A stretch of DNA of 64,000 nt from Carettochelys insculpta (GCF_033958435.1 NC_134161.1:8246001-8310000); one strand, 5' to 3'; shown: positions 1 through 11,566, counted from the first letter of the stretch. Numbers and translations: made by a program. The notes: a model not told the origin generated them from the letters alone.

Positions 1-110
1 TAGGTGAGCTTACGTGGGACAGACCCGAAGAAGTGGGTCTGTCCCATGAAAGCTCACCTAATAAACTATTTTGCTAGTCTTTGAAGTGCTCCTTGACTGC
101 TTTTTGTTTT
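1..110 (+). repeat. Penelope-like tail, palindromic, with decayed hammerhead core
   Basis: Bases 1-26 are a near inverted copy of bases 35-61, so the start of the window is a hairpin. The plus-strand half reads CCGAAGA at 25-31, a GTGGG/TCCCA stem, then GAAA at 48-51 and the tail AGCTCACCTAATAAA. The same tail occurs at 19078-19146 on the other strand. The first core box is CCGAAGA instead of CUGANGA and the inverted half has GTAA instead of GAAA, so neither half should be active. Assignment to Penelope-like retroelements is by similarity to the other tails in the window. The element may continue left of base 1. Confidence 0.6.
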
Positions 111-1527
111 AAATGAGGAAGGGGGATATTATCAGTAGGGAGCTGGGGACAGTGGAGCAGAATAGTATTCACCTGTAGCCAACTCTGAAGTAGAGCTTGC
201 TTCTAGCTGACCTTCCCCTTTCCAGAGATGCTGGTTTCTCATTTCAGGCCAGATGTTTGTGCTTCAGGCTAACTTTTGAGCTCTGTTTGCAAACTTGCTG
301 CACCTGTGCTGACTGCAGGGTTGGCCTAGGCTGGCTCTGCCAATCTATACTAGCAGCACGAGCTCTGGCACCGGAATATATGTGTAAACCACGGGGCTGC
401 ATGCTAGCCATCTTCCCGCTGCTTCTGGTTCACAGGTGTGAATCTGTTACATCCCTGGGTGCCTGGTTCCTGAGTCTCTAACTGCTTGAGCTAATATAGT
501 CAGTTTGAGGGGGGGCCCCAGTCATTTCCAAGTGTCAGCTGTCACACGTTCATCTTCTAGGAAAGGTATAAAGATGGACAGAACGCCACAATGGATAATG
601 AAAGGAAGAGACAGGAACAAAAGACGAATGTTTCAAGGTTTGTTCCTATGCCATTCACTTGCACATTGGGACTGGGTGTTTTTATTTGGTCCATCTTGAC
701 TTGAATTTGGGCCTTGCTGTGTTTTTTGGGGCTCTTGAGACATTTTGATGCACCTTGTTGGAAGTGGGATTTTGGGACACCATCCAAAACTGGGGCCAAA
801 TAAGCAAAGAGGGATTTTTTTGCTGAAAAATTTGAGTTATTTTTGAGGACAAACCTATTTGGTTTTGAAATCCCTGAGTTCAAAAATCCATGAAGGTCCA
901 TTGTTGCTTCAGATTAGGCATGGCTCATTGCGAGTCTACAGGACGATTTCCCTTAACAGTCAGTGGCATCTCTCAGCCTGGAGAAAAAATATATTATTTT
1001 TTTTTCTCCAGAAGAATTTTTTAGGGAAGATTTAATTGCTTTGGGTTTAAAGACAGCTAAAAAGTCAGGGGTCTGTGGATGGAAGTGGGTTTCATAGGGT
1101 AGATAGAAATTAGGTGTTGTGTGTTTTTACTTTACATAGTGCCACACGTGGGCAAAGGAAGCCTGTAAACAAGGGGAAAAAAGAAGTGGCTTTCTGTTGA
1201 AGATGAGTCCTTGGTAGAGCAAACAAGCTCACAATTCAGAAGCTGCCACACTGGGACACACTTGGAGGTGGCGGTTCAAGTGAACTGGATCGAGCAAATG
1301 CCACTATAAGCTTGTGGAAGGCATCAGAGTGAGGCACCAAGAAGAAAGGTCCAGAGAACTCAGCTGAGATGTAACAGAAGGATCCATAGACCAGCCTCAA
1401 TGTCTATGTCTTAGAGCTTAGAACTGAGGGTGGAGGGGAAAAAAAGATCCACCTCTCATCTGACTTCGATTACAAGTGTTTTAGGAAATCATACACGAGG
1501 GTGTTTGCTGATCCTGCGGGTGACTTA
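111..1527. other. GRIK4 intron, no recognised feature
   Basis: Intronic sequence upstream of the first GRIK4 exon in the window. I see only short chance reading frames and T-rich patches, and no splice-flanked coding segment. Confidence 0.5.
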
Positions 1528-1825
1528 GGCTACATCCACACTAGGCAAAATAAGTCAATCTCAGATTCGCAGTTCTAGCTATGGCAGTTATGTGACTAAA
1601 ATCAACATATCTGCACGCAGCTAACTTGGCTGTCTCTACTGGGAAAGGTAGACAGGAGAGTTTCTGCCGTCAACTGCCCTTTCTCCTCACATCTTGCAAG
1701 GAGTACATGGAGCAACTTTGACCCCTGAGAGGTTAATTCCGCACATCTCTACTAGATGCACAAAACTGAACCCTGGAAGATCGACCCTGAGTGGGTTGAT
1801 CTTCCCGGCTAGTGTAGACATAACC
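1528..1825. mobile_element. Harbinger-like MITE
   Basis: The ends are GGCTACATCCACACTAG and CTAGTGTAGACATAACC. As inverted repeats they match at 13 of 17 positions and all four differences are transitions. The element is flanked by TTA on both sides (1525-1527 and 1826-1828), the 3-bp target duplication expected of PIF/Harbinger transposons. It is about 298 bp with no coding potential, so it is a non-autonomous copy. It sits in a GRIK4 intron. Confidence 0.65.
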
Positions 1826-1828
1826 TTA

Positions 1829-4800
1829 GCCATTGGCGCAGAAGCTGTAGATTTCCATGAGCAACAGGTTCAAATCATAACTGGGTGCACCTGGTCCTTC
1901 ATCCTTCCATAGCAGATCACTGAATTGCATGCTTCTTGCTGTGTGTGTCTTTCCAGTGAGACTTTAAGAACAAATAGCTTGATTGGCACAAATAGTGAGC
2001 ACCTCCAATGCTCACATGAGCATATCAGAGGTCCAAAATCTCTGAATAACCATTTCACTGAACTTTGCAGAAAAGGAACATTTCAAAGGAAGCAAAAACA
2101 ACATGGCAAAGGTTTGGTTTTCATACAGAACTTTATGCAAACATTGTCTCCCCTTCTTACTCCAGTGGGATCTGATGCTCCTTTACTCCATCTACAAATG
2201 GTCCCATTTACCACGACTAGGCTGTTATGTCAAGATTATTTCCATGAGTAAGGATTGCAATATCAGGGACCATACTTCCGAGATCCTTCAGGATTGCTAT
2301 AGAAATGTAAGATAAATATATTGGGTCAGCTACCAGTGGCATTACACCAGATGTGATTTTGGCCCAGAAGGAAATAAACTTTCATACTTCAAGGCATATT
2401 GCAATCTCTAACTAATGGTAGTCAGGAAGAAATTTCCCCTGGGGTTAGGTTACCCCACAGCTGCAGGGTTTACTGCACATCCCTCTAAAGCAGAAACTTC
2501 TGGCCTCCGTCTAAGACAGGATACTGGAATAAGTGGACCCTCCTTTGATCTGGTCTGGCAATTCTCATGCTCCCCTATTCCTATTATAAGGAAAGTGGAG
2601 GGGTAAAGAGGAAGTCTATACTGGGAAATTCTTGTTGGCTGGCGAGCTGCTGCAGAGTGTAATGACTTGATCCTTTTGTCCTCTGCCTCACCCGTATTTC
2701 CTCTGGATGATTTGCTGATCCCTTCTCTTGTTTGCCTAGGCTCTGTATTAATCCGGCATTACTTCTGTGATTCCACTGCTGGGAGTAGGTGTTTCATTGT
2801 GTTATTTTGCAGAATGGGTGGACTTTTTTATTTGAAAAAACAAACAAACAAACCTACCTGCTGGACTTTTTTTGTCTCCATCGTAGGGGCGCAAACCTGG
2901 CTACTTCTCTTTTCTGGACCCCTTTTCTCCTGGTGTCTGGCTCTTCATGTTACTTGCGTACCTGGCTGTCAGCTGTGTCCTCTTCCTGGTTGCTCGGTAC
3001 TGTTACTTCTATTGTAGTTCCTTTCTCTTCCTCATGGTGCCACCTAGTGTCAGAATTTGAGAACTCCGTGGGGGGATGTGGTGCTGGGAGGGGTGGGGTT
3101 GGTGGGAGTCTGTGTTTCAGGTAAAAGTTAAAGAGCAAAAGTCATGGAGATTAGCATCCACCACCCATGTCTCTCTCTCTTTGCTATTCAGAGATGTGCA
3201 AATGCATGCCCCCGATGCAAATGGCAGCCCCGTGACACCCTCTGAGAAGTACTGGCATCATCGCAATAAGGGGGCAGTCGCAGATTAGTCAGATTACCAT
3301 GTGTTTGGCTGAACTGGCACCTGCCAGTGCCAGAGGCAGCCTTAAAGCCCAGAAGTGAGAGGGTTTGAGATTTGGTCTCATTCAGCAGGAATGAGCAGAG
3401 CCTTGCTCTATTGTTGCGCTAAATTCATCACGGAAAAACCCAGCTGAGTGCTTTCAATGGGAACCGTGAAGGCCAGCAGATCCAGACAGATGGCAGGATG
3501 CCGAGATTGGAAGACAAATGTACAAGTGTTCCCAGGATCTGTGCTGGTTCCTCCATCCTGTCAAGGCTTGGACTGTATAGAGGTTGGAAACAGTAATAGC
3601 CACTTCCTGGTGATTCACAGCCGAAGCACTGGTCTAGCTGGACAGGTTACCCATGGCCAGCATAAACCAGGTGCAATCTTATTACTGAAGGCTTTTCCTC
3701 CATAATTCTTCAGTTGCACAGGAGGAACCATGCTACAATGTTGTTTTCCCCAAGCCAGTAATAACTTGGTTCTTTTAATAGCCTAGGTGGACTCCCCATA
3801 TGTACTCATGTTCTGGCAGCGTGCTAAAGATGTGCCCCAAGGTTAGAGACAATATCCAACCTGATTACAAAATGAAACTGTGTAGTCACAGGCTCCCCTG
3901 CCGTGGGTGGAGTTGTATTGTCAACAGGGCTTTAATGGGTTTCAAAATTAGGTTGCAGTTTCTGAAGCACATCTCTGTGAACCATTGAACAGTGCAGTCA
4001 GCCACTCTTTGCACTGAGATTTGGAGCCAGGGAACCCTTCTGTGCCTATTTTAAACACAAATCTCTAGAATGGTGTTTACATGGTGTCTGATCTCAGTGG
4101 AGTTTGCAGCTCACTGTGGGATCCTCGGCCTTTCTGACTGGGAGAAAAGCTTCTCTCGGAACAGCATTTTGCTGTCAAACATCCCAGGAGGACAGACCAC
4201 CTCTCTGGAGTCACAACAGGGCACATTTTGATCCAGAAGGAATAAAATATGTCAGTGTGAGCCGGTGGGGTCCCCACCCAGTTCCCAACACAAGTTATAA
4301 TCATAGCATCAACAAATGAACCCCCCAGGAGTCTGGTTATAGTAACAACAACACAACATGCACCCTGATTTCAGCCTTCTCCCCCAGTTTGGCCACTCCT
4401 TTGGTTCCTCCCCTTAGAGCCCATCTACCCCAGCTTCTAGATCCCTCTCCCACAGGGCTGTTCTCAATTCCAGGAGGAGCTTAGGGAAAATCACACTAGC
4501 TGTAGAAATAGTTAATTTGCAGCCCCATCTAGAATCCCAAGCTCCTGCTTAACAGCTGGATCAGAAAGAGAATCCAGTCACCTTGTTACACTTGACAAAG
4601 GTTCAGTTTGCACGAGTTCCCTCTTGCAGCAAAGGTATCTGGCCATGCCTTGAAGGGCCACAATTTGTGGGAGGAGGAACGTGCGCTCAGAAACTAGTTT
4701 TCTTCACAGGAACAAGACACCCTGTAGCCTGACAACTCATGTCCAGGCCCATTTCTAAGCGTGCTGGCTGTGGAACCAAGGGGATTTCTCCCCCTACCAG

Positions 4801-5603
4801 GAAATAGGGGATGAGAAAAAATATGTGGGCTTGGGTGTGGAGAGAAAGAGAGATGTAGTAGTTCAGTCTCTGATGAGATAAGCCTGATGACAACCACTTT
4901 GCTGAGTCACAGGCAAGGTGCTCAGATAACTCCTCACCTGTGCTGCCAGCGAGTTCTGTCCAACCCTAGCACTGATCCTACCTGGGAAGTGAAATATGTG
5001 CCACTCTGGAGACAGGAGCCATCATCATTTCAATGACACTCTACAGCGAGGTTGACTTAATAAGCGCTATGCATTCTCTGTTGATTTCAGCTCTACCCCT
5101 GTGAGCTCAATGGCACACATGGCACTTTCTAAACCCCAGGGTTCAACTTCATACTTGAACTGGACCCTGCACCAGGGCTTTATACAGCTCTTTCTCTTTG
5201 TATTGGCCAGCTTGGCCTGGTGAGTGTTGCATTTGCAGTTGATTTCCCCAAACAGGGAGACCATGGTGGAAGTTGCTGGAGTTCCCCTGATTACCCATGG
5301 AGTCCATGCAAATGTCACATTCCTGGTATGAAACTGCCAAGGGGCCCAGAGCCACTTAAATGCTGTACGAATCTTTTTCAAGTCTTGTCACAAAAAGCTC
5401 CAACCTGGTGGCTCCCGATTCTTGCAGCAAACATTTCACACAACTCTGAAATGAGCTCTTTGATGTTACCAGCAGAGAGTTTCCTGATTAGAAATTCTGC
5501 CTCTGAGACAGTTAGAGATGTAATACTTTTCTCTTCCCCCTCCTATGTATGGTATTTCCTATAACGTGAACATGTTTGGCCCGGTTGTTTCTTGTACTTG
5601 TAG
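1829..5603. other. GRIK4 intron
   Basis: Intron ending at the acceptor before the pore-loop exon. The acceptor reads TTGTTTCTTGTACTTGTAG. I recognise no coding exon or named repeat here. A nearly uninterrupted minus-strand reading at 5067-5530 is reported separately as unassigned. Confidence 0.6.
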
Positions 5604-5777
5604 ATTGACACCATATGAGTGGTATAGCCCCCACCCCTGCTCGCAAGGGAGATGCAATCTCCTAGTGAACCAGTACTCTCTTGGCAACAGCCTGTGGTTT
5701 CCAGTTGGGGGCTTCATGCAGCAAGGATCCACAATTGCCCCTCGAGCTCTGTCCACACGGTGCGTCAGTGGAGTCTG
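5604..5777 (+). CDS. GRIK4: GRIK4 exon: M2 pore loop
   Basis: This exon encodes the segment from [12 protein letters not shown] to STRCVSGV, including the re-entrant pore loop [20 protein letters not shown] of an ionotropic glutamate receptor. The FMQQGS form and the closing SGVW are those of the high-affinity kainate subunits KA1/KA2. The later C-terminus (ending NSSEPE) and the neighbouring TBCEL gene favour KA1, that is GRIK4. The residue at the classical Q/R editing position is glutamine. The exon starts with the last base of an Arg codon after a TAG acceptor and ends with two bases of a Trp codon at a GTAAGG donor; the next exon supplies the third base. The subunit forms calcium-permeable cation channels with GluK1-3 at synapses. 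Earlier exons (signal peptide, amino-terminal domain, first ligand-binding half, M1) lie upstream of the window. Confidence 0.95.
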
Positions 5778-6251
5778 GTAAGGAAACATGTCCATCATAA
5801 ACATAAACAGCCTCCAGTCACGATTCAGGGTGGTAGCATGCCATTGCTATAAGCTGTAATGATGTGGAGCTTTAGGGTAAAAAACACCGTGGTATCATTT
5901 GTAGAAGGGCATGTTGGCCAAGAGCAGATGAGTCTTGGAGCTCCAGTTCAGGATATCCAGAATGCTCCCTAAGAAACTCATGACCAACCCCAAGCATAGA
6001 ACTGCTAGCCAAATCCATTGGGCTGGGTTCCAAATCCATTTCCTTTTGTTCGTAGGCTTCATATGAAGAACGTTTAGGTGTTCAGGGGACATTGTGCATG
6101 TTTGGCCTATCCCTTGGCCTTTACTAGGAGCAGCAGTTCCATAGCACCTCTGAGCATTTGTCCTATCACTCCAAGAGGGGGATGGAGATTGAGATCAGGT
6201 TGAATCTAGGGGGAATATCAGTTCACCTTTTCTTCATCCTCCCTTCCCCAG
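5778..6251. other. GRIK4 short intron
   Basis: A 474-bp intron between the pore-loop and M3 exons, with a GTAAGG donor and a TTCCCCAG acceptor. No recognised element. The open minus-strand frame at 5895-6092 has no support as a gene. Confidence 0.8.
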
Positions 6252-6417
6252 GTGGGCGTTCACCTTGATCATCATCTCTTCCTACACGGCCAACCTGGCA
6301 GCCTTCCTGACAGTGCAGCGGATGGATGTGCCCATAGAATCGGTGGATGACCTGGCTGACCAGACAGCTATTGAGTACGGCACCATTCATGGAGGTTCCA
6401 GCATGACCTTCTTCCAG
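6252..6417 (+). CDS. GRIK4: GRIK4 exon: M3 gating helix
   Basis: Encodes [20 protein letters not shown] followed by [24 protein letters not shown] and ending [16 protein letters not shown] is the signature of M3, the gating helix of all ionotropic glutamate receptors. The sequence after it begins the second half (S2) of the ligand-binding domain, and VDDLADQ is typical of kainate subunits. The first base completes the split Trp codon from the previous exon and the exon ends on a full Gln codon before a GT donor (GTGAAC), a weaker match than the other donors here. All 55 full codons are open. I see no deviation in the gating motif, so the product looks functional. Confidence 0.97.
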
Positions 6418-6928
6418 GTGAACCCCATTCTCTTGCTACCAGGGAGGGGGAGGTGGGAGGGTGGGCGGGTGTTACTAGAATTGGATGTTTCCCGAGTAAC
6501 ACGTGTTGTCCTCTGGTGCGTCCAATTCTAGTCTCAGATTTGAGTAGGGACGAATTCTAGGACAGCCGAGAGCAAGCAGCCGTAATAGTTTAGGCCCATT
6601 TCATTGTCACTGATACCACAACAAGGTTATCTATATGGTCTCATTTATGTGCACAATGTCCCATAGACCTGTACAAAGTCAAGGCACCTTGCCTCGTAGA
6701 CTGATTACGTAGCAAAAAATATTAGTAGAGTGGGATTAAGATGGGAAGAGAGGGGAATCTGAGCTTGAGAGGGCTATTTACAAAGGCATTTCTATTTTTT
6801 TCTTGGTTTCATTTACAGTGGGCCAAATTCTCAGTGCCATAATTCAGATTGTATTCTCAGCCTAACTTCCTGCTGAGTGACAAGACTAAATCTAAGGGGA
6901 TTGGTCTTAGGTTTAGCCATAAAGGCCT
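6418..6928. other. GRIK4 intron, no recognised feature
   Basis: Start of a 3.0-kb intron. No named element seen before the CR1 fragment. Confidence 0.5.
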
Positions 6929-7650
6929 AGATAAGAACATAAGACTGGCCTTAGGCTCATCTAGCCCAGTATTCTGTTTTCTGACAGTGGCCAATGCCAG
7001 GTGCCCCAGAAGGAATGAACAGAACAGGGAACTAACAAGTGATCCATTTTGTGTTGCCCATTCTCATCTTGTGACAAACAGAGGCTAGAGACACCATTCC
7101 AGCCCAGCCTGGCTAATAGCCATTGATGGACCTAACCTCCATGTATTTATCTAGCTTTTTAAAAATCCTGTTATAGTCTTGGTTATCACAGCATCCTCTG
7201 GCAAGGAATTCCGCAGGTTGTCTGAAGAAATACTTTCTTTTATTTATTTTAAATCTGCTTCCTTTTGGTGACCCCTACTTACTATTTTATGGGAAGGCGT
7301 AAATAACTCTTCTTTATTCACCTTTTCCACATCAGTCATGATTTTATAGCCCTCTGTTATATCACCCCTTAGTCATCTCTTTTCTCAACTGCATCCCAGT
7401 CTTATTAATCTCTCCTCATAGGGCAGCCGTTCCAAACCCTTAGTCATGTTTGTTGCCCTTTTCTGAATCTTTTCCAATGCCAATGTGTTTTTTTTTTTGT
7501 TTGTTTGTTAATGAGATAGCCACGTTTGCACCCAGTTTTTAACAGATGAGCATACCATGGATTTATCTCAAGGGTTGTGTCTTATTCTCTGTCCGTTTCT
7601 AAATGATTCCCAATATTCTGTTTGCTTTTTTGGTGCTTTTGAGGATCTGG
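6929..7650 (-). mobile_element. CR1 LINE 3' fragment
   Basis: The plus strand begins TAAGAACATAAGACTGGCC and then reads the familiar CR1 3' region in reverse (CATCTAGCCCAGTATTCTGT, GACAGTGGCCAATGCCAGG), followed by the decayed C-terminal part of the LINE reverse transcriptase. The 3' terminus is at the low coordinate. It is 5'-truncated, as is usual for CR1, and has no long open frame. Confidence 0.8.
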
Positions 7651-9456
7651 GCTAAGTTGCTCAGGGGCAGGAAGTGGGAGTAGATTGTGCCAGACTTGAG
7701 ATAAGGGAGGGAAGGCTAAGAGATGGAATTTGAAGGAGGCATTTTCTCAGTGGAAACACTCATTGGAACTTAAATGGCTAGGTTGATAGTGGGGGAGAGG
7801 GGAGATGACAGACTGGGCAAGGTGGGGGTGCCGAGAGGCTCCATGCTCCCAGAAGAGTCATGGAAGAGGCAGAGCTGGGGCAGTGCCACCTGGAGTATGC
7901 CATGTTCCCTCTCTCTTATTGATGGGATAACTCTTCAGGTCTGCCAGGCGCAACTGCCCAGCTTTGCGTATTCAGAAAATCATTTGTGCAAAGAACACCG
8001 GAGAGTGGGAAGTAAACTTCATAGCCATATGCTTCCAGCTAAGTATTTTGAGACAACTTTTCATGTGTGTGTGTGCATTGTTGGGCAGTCCTAATTTCTG
8101 CACATGCACACCTTGCACTATACCAGATGTCTCTGCTGATGCAAATCAGGGTTGGTGCATGTGTTAAGAGTCTGCTCACATGCCACTCAGGCACATGCAA
8201 AGGTTTTCACGCCATTTAGCCCATTGATGACTTCTGTACATTTGTCTGTTCTGTCCAGAGCGGGAATCAAGGAGTTACTGTCTTGCCCAGTGCTTTGAAC
8301 ACACAAAAAGCTGTGCAAGGATTATTTATTTATTAAATGCTGAAATACCAAGAGGAGAGCATTTTTCTCACTTTATTTTCAGTTTGAATTGCGGCAGGAA
8401 GCCCAAGAAATCTCGTGAGTGAGTCTGGTCTTTCTAGCCCAATTTTGCAGACTCAAGAGGTTTGGAAAAGGGCCGCTTAAGCAGAAAGCCGCGTCTAACA
8501 CTAATTGAACAGAGCGTGAGTGAACAAAAGACTGTGCTTAATGCATTTACTTAGTCCCGCTCTCTTCAGGGACACTGCAAGTTACAAATCATGGGCTGGG
8601 GCCTCTATTGCAACTTACATTGTCCTTTACATCAACCTAAACTGGGTAAAAAGTATATCTGAATGTGACATTTTCCACACACACACCCTCTTTTGCAGTC
8701 ACTTTGCATTGGTGTGAGTGATTGCACAAGAAGCAGGGCAAGAGAGCCCATTGTACTGACACCATCATGACCTGACTTTGAAATACTAGATCTGAATGCA
8801 TTTTAATCGTAATTTAATTTCCGAATCTATATTGCTGGTTAAATTTTTGCATTTCACTCAGCTCAGGCAGTAAAGATTAATTTAGTTAGTTTCACTTTTG
8901 TTTCAAACAGAGATGATGGGAACCAATGCCCTGGATTCCAACAGCCATAAACTCTCAGGGTATTATCAGACTGTATATTATTAGTGGTTCCAGAATTGGG
9001 CCTGGTCCACAGTTCAGAGGGCTACACCCAAACCCCAAATCCCAACCATTCCTAGGCTCCAAGAGAGTTTGGGTCTGGGCCCAAACTTTGTGGCTGAGGG
9101 TTTTGGGGCATTTACACTTGTTTTCATTCTCATGCCCTAGCTCAGTGGTGCAACGTTTGGGTTGCAATAGCTGTGTTGGAGAGTTGGTTGATTTAAAAGC
9201 AAACCAGCCAAATGGAAACATTTTCCCTTTGACTGTTCCTCAAATGCCATTGTGGAAACTTATTTTTCATGTTTTATCACTTTAAAAAAAGTTTTTAAGA
9301 CGGGAGCATCAAAGGAGCCAAAGGGAATTGGGCACCTGACGTCCTTAAGCTCCTTACAAAAATCTCAGCCTTCTATTTCAATACATTGTAATATGGGACC
9401 TAACCTATCAGGTGGGACTCCCTGCAACAGCTCCTCTTTCTTCCTCTTTCTTGCAG
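7651..9456. other. GRIK4 intron, no recognised feature
   Basis: Remaining part of the intron before the next exon. Acceptor CCTCTTTCTTGCAG. I see no repeat I can name. Confidence 0.5.
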
Positions 9457-9682
9457 AATTCTCGTTACCAGACTTACCAGAGAATGTGGAATTACATGTA
9501 CTCCAAGCAGCCAAGCGTGTTCGTGAAAAGCACAGAGGAAGGGATCGCGAGGGTGCTGAATTCCAACTATGCTTTCTTGCTGGAGTCCACCATGAACGAG
9601 TATTACCGTCAACGCAATTGCAACCTCACGCAGGTCGGGGGCCTTCTGGACACCAAGGGCTACGGGATTGGCATGCCAGTCG
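9457..9682 (+). CDS. GRIK4: GRIK4 exon: S2 ligand-binding half
   Basis: Encodes [20 protein letters not shown] through [20 protein letters not shown], then [20 protein letters not shown] and [10 protein letters not shown]. This is the core of the S2 segment that closes the glutamate-binding clamshell. LLESTMNEY contains the acidic ligand-contact region conserved in kainate receptors, and [13 protein letters not shown] is a family hallmark. The exon begins on a complete Asn codon and ends one base into a Gly codon at a GTAGGC donor. It is 226 nt and fully open. The only differences I notice from the human protein are conservative. Confidence 0.97.
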
Positions 9683-10327
9683 GTAGGCAGTGAAGAAAAA
9701 TTATAGCTATTCTCAGCTCTCTGCAGAGGATCAGAGCGCTTAAAAGGCTGAAAAAGCTTTAAGAGCATTGATGCTTTTCACAGCTCTGCCATGTGTTGCT
9801 TTTATTTCAAAAAGACATCATCCAGAGGGAAAAAATCAAACTTACTTTAATAGTTCAGCTGTGTCCCATTAGATTATAGAAAATGAATGATTTTTAAAAT
9901 ATGCCATTATTGTTGCTGTATTTTTGCTAGTTGTTTGCTGCTTTGCCCTTCACACAACACAAAGTGAAACTAGATGTGTTAAACCAAAACAAAGCAACAG
10001 AAATGCGTACGTTTCACTTCCTGCTTCTAGCCCCAGTGCACAGCTGTAAAATAACAGTGCCAAGAACTCCAGTGATTTTATCACAAGTCTGGTGTTTTCC
10101 TGAAAGCCTCAGCTTCTGGAATGAAAATGTCCTTAGGCCTCATGGTAAAAGAGAAAAACCTGAAATGAAGCCTGAAATGTGAACCTTAAAAGTTCCAGCT
10201 CCTGCTGATAAAGAAAGTGGACTCCACATTTATCTATAAAGATCTCTCCATTCTTAGGCTAATGTCATGGCTTGGGGGAAGAGGGCGCTTGCTTCATAAT
10301 TTTGAATACTTGGAGTTAGCAATATTA
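9683..10327. other. GRIK4 intron, no recognised feature
   Basis: AT-rich intronic sequence with no element that I can name. Confidence 0.5.
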
Positions 10328-10430
10328 GAATCATAGAATGCTCGGACTGGAAGGGACCTTGAGAGGTCATCGAGTCCAATCCCCTGCCCTCATGGCAGGA
10401 CCAAGTACCGTCTAGATCATCCCCAATAGA
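10328..10430 (-). mobile_element. CR1 3'UTR fragment
   Basis: Plus strand reads ATCATAGAATGCTCGGACTG, then GGAAGGGACCTTGAGAGGTC and AGTCCAATCCCCTGCCCT, the classic reversed CR1 3' end. It is broken by the Penelope-like tail that starts about 10 bases later. Confidence 0.75.
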
Positions 10431-10439
10431 CAAAAGCAA

Positions 10440-10557
10440 TGGGGGGGCCTGTGTCACCTTATAGACTAACAGAAATGTATGAACATAAGCTTTCGTGGGC
10501 AAAGACCCACTTCATCAGATGCAAGTAGTAGAAATTTGCCCACGAAAGTAGCATCAT
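10440..10557 (-). mobile_element. Penelope-like retroelement tail
   Basis: Plus-strand landmarks are TGTCACCTTATAGACTAACAG, shared with the tails at 29312, 51679 and 59048, and CATAAGCTTTCGTGGGC. A second inverted copy of the stem (TTTGCCCACGAAAG) follows at about 10538, so the insertion is partly palindromic. It contains the hammerhead-like motif described separately. It sits next to a truncated CR1 end. Confidence 0.6.
10480..10525 (-). ncRNA. hammerhead-ribozyme-like motif, core intact
   Basis: On the minus strand the order is CTGATGA (10518-10512), a bulged A, stem II GTGGGT with GCCCAC closed by a short CTTT loop, then GAAA (10494-10491). A minimal stem III, AGC-TTAT-GTT, ends at a C (10481), the expected cleavage nucleotide. 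The bases beyond (ATACA) can pair with the bases before CTGATGA (TGCAT) at four of five positions as stem I. All conserved core positions of a type I hammerhead (CUGANGA and GAAA) are present. Hammerhead motifs with short stem III are known from Penelope-like elements. Activity is inferred, not shown. Confidence 0.6.
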
Positions 10558-11437
10558 TACTAGCTTCCTTTCCGATTCTCCTAACCTTTACAGAGTGTTG
10601 TCTTTGGATTGTTGCTATTGTAGATGAAGGTTTAAAGTCTAACATATCTTGACATTTCTATTAGGTTTCACTTAAAAAAAAACACCTTTCATTTGCAAAG
10701 CCTAAATTCCAGGGTTTAAACTAGCGAGATGCAACCCGTGAAACAGGAGAATTGCCGCAGATAAAGCATATTCTGCTGCTTCTTACACTGGTGGAATTGC
10801 AGTGAGTTACTCTGAATTTATGCTGCCTTAGCACAATCTGTCTTACCTTCTGGATCTTTGATAGTGGAGAGGGCAGAGAGAGTTTGTGGCTGGCTTCCAA
10901 TGAGCATTTGGGTTTGCCTGGTCGATAGATTAATTGCATAGACAGAAAGCAGATACCTTGCTTCTCCCCTGTAAGAGGATGGCCAGAACAGAGCTACAGC
11001 TCCAAGCGTATGGATGAGGGCTGAACTGGATGGTTCAAGGGAATGGGAAGGAGAATGTGAATGGTTCAAGGGAATGGGAAGGAGAAGTGCAGCTGCCCAT
11101 TTGAATCCTGCCCAGCAGGATTCAAGTCTCTCCCTTGCGCTGGCTGTAGGGAGGTTTGTGGGAGACCTCTCTTGTCTCCACCTGGTCTACAGTGTAGAAA
11201 TGATCACCCACTGCTGCCTGGCACTGATACATTAGCAGTCTCAACAGTGAAGGTTGAATGGGCCACTAGGACTGAACTCCCTTTGCTTCTTCCTCCCCAT
11301 TTGGCTGCTTGCAGTGGGGAGGAGGAGAAGTATATCTCCAGTTCAGTCACATTGACAGGGCATTGTGTGTGATGGGATGTGAGGGATGGGGAAGCTACCT
11401 AAACTGTATCTTCATCCCCACCCACTTGGTGTTGCAG
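10558..11437. other. GRIK4 intron, no recognised feature
   Basis: Intronic sequence up to the acceptor CCACTTGGTGTTGCAG. A short direct repeat of GGTTCAAGGGAATGGGAAGG is present at about 11032-11085. Confidence 0.6.
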
Positions 11438-11566
11438 GCTCCATCTTCCGAGATGAGTTTGACCTGGCAATTCTCCAGCTCCAAGAGAACAACCGCTTGG
11501 AAATCCTGAAGCGAAAGTGGTGGGAAGGGGGAAAATGTCCCAAAGAGGAAGACCACCGAGCCAAAG
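11438..11566 (+). CDS. GRIK4: GRIK4 exon: end of S2
   Basis: Encodes [20 protein letters not shown] and [20 protein letters not shown]. This closes the S2 part of the ligand-binding domain; the Cys in GGKCP forms the conserved disulfide of iGluR S2 with the Cys in RQRNC of the previous exon (known for the family). KWWEGGKCP is typical of kainate subunits. The first two bases complete the split Gly codon and the exon ends one base into the next Gly codon at a GTACAC donor. It is 129 nt and open. Confidence 0.96.

Noticed and set aside
5559..5804. 81-codon minus-strand open frame
   Set aside because: It is the antisense of the GRIK4 pore-loop exon, which explains its openness.
5895..6092. Minus-strand frame with a hydrophobic stretch
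   Set aside because: Hydrophobic composition alone; it lies in a short GRIK4 intron and cannot be joined to the frame at 5067 without crossing the exon.
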